Below, in pieces: positions 53,594-57,680 of a stretch of DNA of 57,680 nt; within the stretch, counting starts at the first letter, position 1; every line of letters starts with the position of its first letter. Position numbers and translations under genes: made by a program. Where the stretch lies: contig JAHBTM010000009.1 in NCBI GenBank assembly GCA_019638635.1, positions 1 to 57,680 on the forward strand, read 5' to 3'. This stretch comes from Ferruginibacter sp. Its GTDB lineage: Bacteria > Bacteroidota > Bacteroidia > Chitinophagales > Chitinophagaceae. The notes under the pieces were generated by a model. That model did not search any database, had not been told where the DNA came from, and was given only the letters and a program-made list of their open reading frames with translations.

Positions 53594-54657
53594 AACAGGT
53601 AAGAATGTTCGTATGGACAGCAAGCATCCTTGGTTTACACGCATGTAGTAAAGAAGACAGCAATCCACCCAACCCGGTTGAACCCGCCAAGGGCGTGTAT
53701 GTACTGAGTGAAGGCAGCTTTTTTGGGAACAATGCCAAACTGGGGTTCTACTCTCTTGAAACATCCGCCTATGCGGGTGATTATTTCCTGCAACAAAATC
53801 CGGGAATGACAGCCGGTTTGGGAGATGTGGGTTCTGATATGTTTGTGTATGGCAGCAAATTGTATATCGTTGTAAACAACAGCAATGTGGTACGTGTGTT
53901 AAATGCATCCAACGGCGTACATATCGCCAATATTGCGTTTACTCCGGCTGCCAAACAACCTCGTTTTGGGATAGGCGTTAGAGGAAAAGTGTTTGTCACC
54001 GCATATGATGGCACCGTAAATATCATTGATACTACTTCGCTGAATATGACCGCTTCTATTCCGGTAGGATTGAATCCCGAAGGCATCACCACCAGCGGCG
54101 ATTTTCTGTATGTAGCCAACTCGGGCGGGTTAAGTTTTCCTACTTATGATTCAACGGTTTCAGTCATTTCATTGAACTCACTCACAGAAATTCAAAAGAT
54201 TACCGTAGGTAAAAATCCCAACAGCATCACGGCCGATGCCTCCGGTAATGTGTATGTATCCTGCCTTGGCGATTATAATACCATCGCTCCCAAAATGGTA
54301 AAAATTCAAACCGCTACACAATCGGTTACTTTCAGTGCAGATACCGCCGCAGGCGTTATTCGTTACTACAACAACCGTTTGTACACCACAGGTGGATACC
54401 TTGGTTCAGCCTATGTGCGCGAATTGAGCACAACCAATTTTTCAGCCATCCGTTCCAATTTTGTAAGTGATGGTACAACCATCATAAACCCGTACGGTAT
54501 TACCATTGATGAACAAAATGGAGATGTGTACATTACCGATGCAAAAGATTTTGTTTCTACCGGTGAGTTGTTCTGCTTTAACAGCGCCGGTGCGCGTAAG
54601 TTCTCCATATCCACTTCACCGGGCATCAATCCCGTTAAGGTGGCATTTGTGCGATAA
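53590..54657 (+). CDS. Beta-propeller surface lipoprotein, BtuG-like (YncE/DUF5074 type)
   Basis: 355 residues; leader ends at LHAC, a lipobox, with a short polar SKEDSNPP linker that suits surface lipoproteins. The body is built of repeating propeller blades such as VYVLSEGSFFGNNAKLGFYS, FVYGSKLYIVVNNSNVVRVL and ITADASGNVYVSCLG. Four-base overlap with the receptor gene (ATGA) and the shared riboswitch match BtuG of Bacteroides, which binds B12 tightly on the receptor's outer face. Identity is from architecture and context; binding residues cannot be checked. Confidence 0.82.
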   Translation: MKQVRMFVWTASILGLHACSKEDSNPPNPVEPAKGVYVLSEGSFFGNNAKLGFYSLETSAYAGDYFLQQNPGMTAGLGDVGSDMFVYGSKLYIVVNNSNVVRVLNASNGVHIANIAFTPAAKQPRFGIGVRGKVFVTAYDGTVNIIDTTSLNMTASIPVGLNPEGITTSGDFLYVANSGGLSFPTYDSTVSVISLNSLTEIQKITVGKNPNSITADASGNVYVSCLGDYNTIAPKMVKIQTATQSVTFSADTAAGVIRYYNNRLYTTGGYLGSAYVRELSTTNFSAIRSNFVSDGTTIINPYGITIDEQNGDVYITDAKDFVSTGELFCFNSAGARKFSISTSPGINPVKVAFVR

Positions 54658-54732
54658 CCTGTGAATTTAATCTCCTGAAGGCTTTTACTTTTAAGATGAA
54701 AGGGTTTCCTTTGTACGTGAAATACCGTTCCA

Positions 54733-56790
54733 ATGAAGAAACCCTTTCTCTTGTGTGTATGTACCCTACTGTTGCAATGGGGCGCTGCACAAATACTGGA
54801 AAATAATAACCCGTCAACGAATATTGCAGATACCTCCCAATCACTGGAACAGGTAGTGGTTCAATCATTCGGATATAACGCACATCCTGCAAAAGTGCCA
54901 GCAGCCATCTCCTATCTTTCTACTTCCGATTTAAACAAATTCAACGGAAATGATTTTGTGGCTGCGGTAAACACGGCCCCCGGAGTAAAAATGGATGAAC
55001 GAAGCCCCGGAAGTTATCGCCTAAGCATCAGAGGTAATTTGTTGCGCAGCACGTTTGGTGTACGTAATGTAAAAGTATATTGGAATGGCATTCCATTTAC
55101 GGATGCTAACGGTAACACCTACCTGAACCAGATTGCATTTCATCATATAGGAAGTATGGAAATTCTCAAAGGTCCTTCCGGAAGCCGTTATGGTGCCGGT
55201 ACCGGAGGTGTGGTGCTGTTGCAAACAGAAAAAATACAGGATACAGGTTGGGGCATTCGCGCGCACACAGCCGGTGGCAGTTATGGAATGTTTTCTGCCG
55301 GCATCCGAATGGCTTTTAAGGGAGATGGAGCGCAGCATGTGCTGGCGTATTCGCATCAGCAATCCGACGGGTATAGAAACCACAGCCGTTTAATGCGCCG
55401 CGTGGCAGATTACTCCGGCTCCTACAAAATATCATCTAAACAACATCTGCATACCCATTTTTTTTACAGCAATTTGTATTATCAAACGCCGGGTGGTTTA
55501 ACCCAACAGGAAGTTACAGACAACCCGCGCAATGCACGGCCCGGGGCTGAAAGTCAGCAAGCCGCATTGTTCCTGAAAACGTTGTATGCCGGTCTAGCTC
55601 ATGAAGCACAACTTTCCAATCGTTGGAGTGCCACCACCAGCGTGTATGCTTCCAACACCCGCTTTAAAAATCCTACCATACGTAACTACGAACGCAAAAC
55701 GGAGCAGGGTGCAGGAGGTCGACTGGAGGTAACGTATAAAAGCAATGCATGGAAGGTAGCGGCCGGAGGGGAGTTTCAACACAGCTTCACCAATGCCGGA
55801 GTGTATGCCAATGCCGGAGGGGTGCGGGATACATTACAATCGCAGGATGAAATCAGCAGTACATTGTATAATATGTTTTTACAGGGAGATTGGTCTGTTG
55901 AGAAATGGAATTTTACCGCCGGAGTGAGTTACAATTCGGGTACATATCGTTTTCTCAGAGCCAACATTCCGGGGTTTCAGCAACAGTACAGAGAATTCAA
56001 ACCTGACCTTATACCGAGGATAGCCATTCACCGCAGCGCAGGGAAATACGCAAATCTCTATGCGTCGGTGAGCAAGGGTTTTTCACCGCCTTCAATAGAT
56101 GAAGTGTATGCGAGTGATGCCATATTCAACAGAACCCTCAATGCAGAACAAGGAACCAATGTAGAACTCGGTATGAAGTTGCTTCCTGTACGTAATACTT
56201 TTTGGGGCGATGTGGCCATCTATTATTACAGGCTGAATGAAACCATTGTAAGCCGCAGGGATTCTACCGGAGGTGATTTTTATGTAAATGCCGGTACCAC
56301 AGAACAGTGGGGTGTGGAAAGTGCATGGAATTACGTAATCCATCAAAAGTCCGGTTCATTTTTATCGTATGTGAAAGCATGGACGAGCATAACGTTAACG
56401 CATGCACGATTTGTAGAATATCAGAAGGGGCAAGGCGATTTTGATGGCAACCGTTTGACCGGTGTTCCGTATCAGGTGGTACACACCGGCGTAGATTTGA
56501 AAACACGAAATGGGTTGTCAGCTATGGTGAGTCATGCCTACACAGGCCGCATTCCCCTCAATGATGCGGGTACTTTTGTGGCTCCGCATTACAACCGGGT
56601 ATTTGCCCGGATCGATTATGCATTGCCGTTACAGGGTCAGTTGAAAAGCGCTTTGTACTTTGCCTGGGAAAAATCGTTCAACAATCCTTTTAGTTTGGGC
56701 AATGATTTAAATGCGGCAGTCAATCGTTATTTTAACCCTACGGCACCATGGCAAATTACCGGAGGAGTGGTTTTAAAATATCGTTATTAG
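54733..56790 (+). CDS. TonB-dependent receptor
   Basis: 685 residues; signal peptide to about WGAAQ. Plug: VVVQSFGYNAHPAKVPAAIS, DFVAAVNTAPGVKMDERSPG, LSIRGNLLRSTFGVRNVKVYWNGIPFTDANG, with the barrel motif SPPSIDEVYASDAIFNRTLNAEQGTNVELG. It begins 75 bases after the BtuG-like gene, so it may be read from the same promoter or its own. The plug suits FecA/siderophore-type or cobalamin receptors; the substrate is unknown. B12-operon membership is inference. Confidence 0.88.
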   Translation: MKKPFLLCVCTLLLQWGAAQILENNNPSTNIADTSQSLEQVVVQSFGYNAHPAKVPAAISYLSTSDLNKFNGNDFVAAVNTAPGVKMDERSPGSYRLSIRGNLLRSTFGVRNVKVYWNGIPFTDANGNTYLNQIAFHHIGSMEILKGPSGSRYGAGTGGVVLLQTEKIQDTGWGIRAHTAGGSYGMFSAGIRMAFKGDGAQHVLAYSHQQSDGYRNHSRLMRRVADYSGSYKISSKQHLHTHFFYSNLYYQTPGGLTQQEVTDNPRNARPGAESQQAALFLKTLYAGLAHEAQLSNRWSATTSVYASNTRFKNPTIRNYERKTEQGAGGRLEVTYKSNAWKVAAGGEFQHSFTNAGVYANAGGVRDTLQSQDEISSTLYNMFLQGDWSVEKWNFTAGVSYNSGTYRFLRANIPGFQQQYREFKPDLIPRIAIHRSAGKYANLYASVSKGFSPPSIDEVYASDAIFNRTLNAEQGTNVELGMKLLPVRNTFWGDVAIYYYRLNETIVSRRDSTGGDFYVNAGTTEQWGVESAWNYVIHQKSGSFLSYVKAWTSITLTHARFVEYQKGQGDFDGNRLTGVPYQVVHTGVDLKTRNGLSAMVSHAYTGRIPLNDAGTFVAPHYNRVFARIDYALPLQGQLKSALYFAWEKSFNNPFSLGNDLNAAVNRYFNPTAPWQITGGVVLKYRY

Positions 56791-56814
56791 CCAAACGAAG
56801 TGTAGGCTTCGGTT

Positions 56815-56822
56815 TACCTTTG
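56815..56822 (+). promoter_or_regulatory. -7 promoter box for the MarC gene
   Basis: TACCTTTG is an exact TAnnTTTG match, 14 bases before the start codon. No TTG stands at the expected distance, so support is partial. Confidence 0.4.
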
Positions 56823-56836
56823 CATAAACCATACGC

Positions 56837-57427
56837 ATGAACTTGAACGAAATATCTCTTCAGCAAATTATTACCGTAAGCTTTACGCTTTTTGCGGTGA
56901 TAGATATGTTGGGAAACACGCCGGTATTATTATCGCTGAAAGCCAAAATGGGAGGGCATATCCGTGCGTTACCTGCTACGCTGGCGTCGGGTGCGCTGAT
57001 GTTGCTGTTTCTTTTTTTTGGTAAGGAGTTTTTAGGGTTGATGGGATTGGATGTAAAATCTTTTGCTGTTGCGGGCAGTATAGTGATTTTCATTATCGGG
57101 TTGGAAATGGTGTTGGGGTTGGAGTTTTTTAAAACCGATCCGAATCCGCGCAGCGGGAGTGTGGTGCCTATTGCTTTTCCGCTCATTGCCGGTTCCGGAA
57201 CCCTTACCACCATTATGTCATTGAAAGCCAATTTTGCGAACGTGAATATTTTTGCAGGCATCCTGATCAATTGCATAGTCATATTTGTGATACTGGGTTC
57301 ATTGAAGTGGATTGAAAAGGCGTTGGGTCCGAGCGGACTCATAGTTGTCAGGAAGTTTTTTGGAGTGATATTACTGGCTATAGCGGTGAAAATTTTCGGA
57401 ACCAATATCCAGGATTTTGGAAAATAG
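56837..57427 (+). CDS. MarC family membrane protein (UPF0056)
   Basis: 196 residues with six membrane helices. FFKTDPNPRSGSVVPIAFPLIAGSGTLTTIMS is the MarC-family core, and LFAVIDMLGNTPVLLSLKA near the N-terminus is another family feature. Function is unsettled; earlier links to antibiotic resistance were not upheld. A -7-like box TACCTTTG lies at 56815-56822. Confidence 0.92.
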   Translation: MNLNEISLQQIITVSFTLFAVIDMLGNTPVLLSLKAKMGGHIRALPATLASGALMLLFLFFGKEFLGLMGLDVKSFAVAGSIVIFIIGLEMVLGLEFFKTDPNPRSGSVVPIAFPLIAGSGTLTTIMSLKANFANVNIFAGILINCIVIFVILGSLKWIEKALGPSGLIVVRKFFGVILLAIAVKIFGTNIQDFGK

Positions 57428-57552
57428 TGAAATTGTTTGCGTTTAGCCCGCTGATTTTCTGATACATATAAAGATAATGTAGGAAGTTCTTTATCTTGCG
57501 TGGTTCAAAGCCGGCTGTAGGCAAGAAACACCGGAAGATGCTGTAAATGAAT

Positions 57553-57624
57553 GGTCTCGTAGTACAATGGATAGTATAAGAGTTTCCGAAGCTCCAGATC
57601 CAGGTTCGATTCCTGGCGAGACCA
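57553..57624 (+). tRNA. tRNA-Arg (anticodon CCG)
   Basis: 72 nt. Acceptor GGTCTCG/CGAGACC, D arm with GTACAATGGATAGTAT, anticodon loop TTCCGAA (anticodon CCG), T arm CCAGG-TTCGATT-CCTGG, discriminator A, CCA not encoded. It reads CGG codons. Confidence 0.94.
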
Positions 57625-57680
57625 CATTTCAACATTTAATTTTATAATATTTCTTATTCAGGTCCCCCCACTAACGTGGA

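Noticed and set aside
57378-57635. Minus-strand open frame across the right-hand tRNA
   Set aside because: It overlaps the tRNA-Arg gene antisense and the end of the MarC gene; no protein family match.

Overview
The window reads as a chromosomal piece of a Bacteroidota bacterium, probably near Chitinophagales/Sphingobacteriales. The evidence is a surface protein with a type IX secretion tail, promoters of the TTG-N17/18-TAnnTTTG type, SusC/BtuB-style TonB receptors, a DUF4286 gene, a bTHX ribosomal protein gene, a two-gene methionine synthase and AT-rich spacers. No phage, transposase, CRISPR array or classical defence island is visible. The genus cannot be settled from this stretch.

Bases 1-26743 are mostly housekeeping genes: the 3' part of a large secreted MopE-repeat/PKD adhesin-like protein, a GNAT acetyltransferase, a secreted esterase, pdxH, a 39-residue bTHX gene, an HU gene with a textbook promoter, DUF4286 overlapping exonuclease III, methionine synthase split into two genes (the first broken by a one-base frameshift), recR, an FkbM methyltransferase, an Ig-like lipoprotein, a one-protein UvrD helicase/Fe-S nuclease, a TPR membrane protein, a HExxH metalloprotease, an AraC regulator and the ABC-F protein Uup. 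Between the AraC gene and uup lies about 2 kb without protein genes. It holds two near-identical ~226-bp intergenic repeats plus a truncated third, ten 68-bp tandem repeats each carrying a 20-bp palindrome, tRNA-Arg(CCU) and a 5' fragment of a second tRNA.

Bases 26894-46115 are a surface-glycan locus. rfbB, rfbA, a VioA-type aminotransferase and a VioF-type formyltransferase together predict dTDP-4-formamido-4,6-dideoxyglucose. A Wzx flippase, four GT4 and one GT2 glycosyltransferases, a SAM methyltransferase, a possible Wzy polymerase on the other strand, an AsnB-type amidotransferase, a PglD/NeuD acetyltransferase, a PglE/LegC aminotransferase, an SDR enzyme and a PglC-type initiating sugar-phosphate transferase complete a Wzx/Wzy-like pathway. 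Next comes a fusion of an AmgK-like sugar kinase with the C-terminal domain of RapZ, followed at once by a MurU-like nucleotidyltransferase. This suggests amino-sugar recycling into UDP-sugars with a built-in sensor domain.

Bases 48336-57680 carry a MacA-like adaptor and TolC-like protein on the minus strand, then a cobalamin riboswitch that precedes a BtuB-like receptor and a BtuG-like beta-propeller lipoprotein, a second TonB receptor, a MarC family protein and tRNA-Arg(CCG). The B12 uptake genes fit the B12-dependent MetH encoded in the same window.
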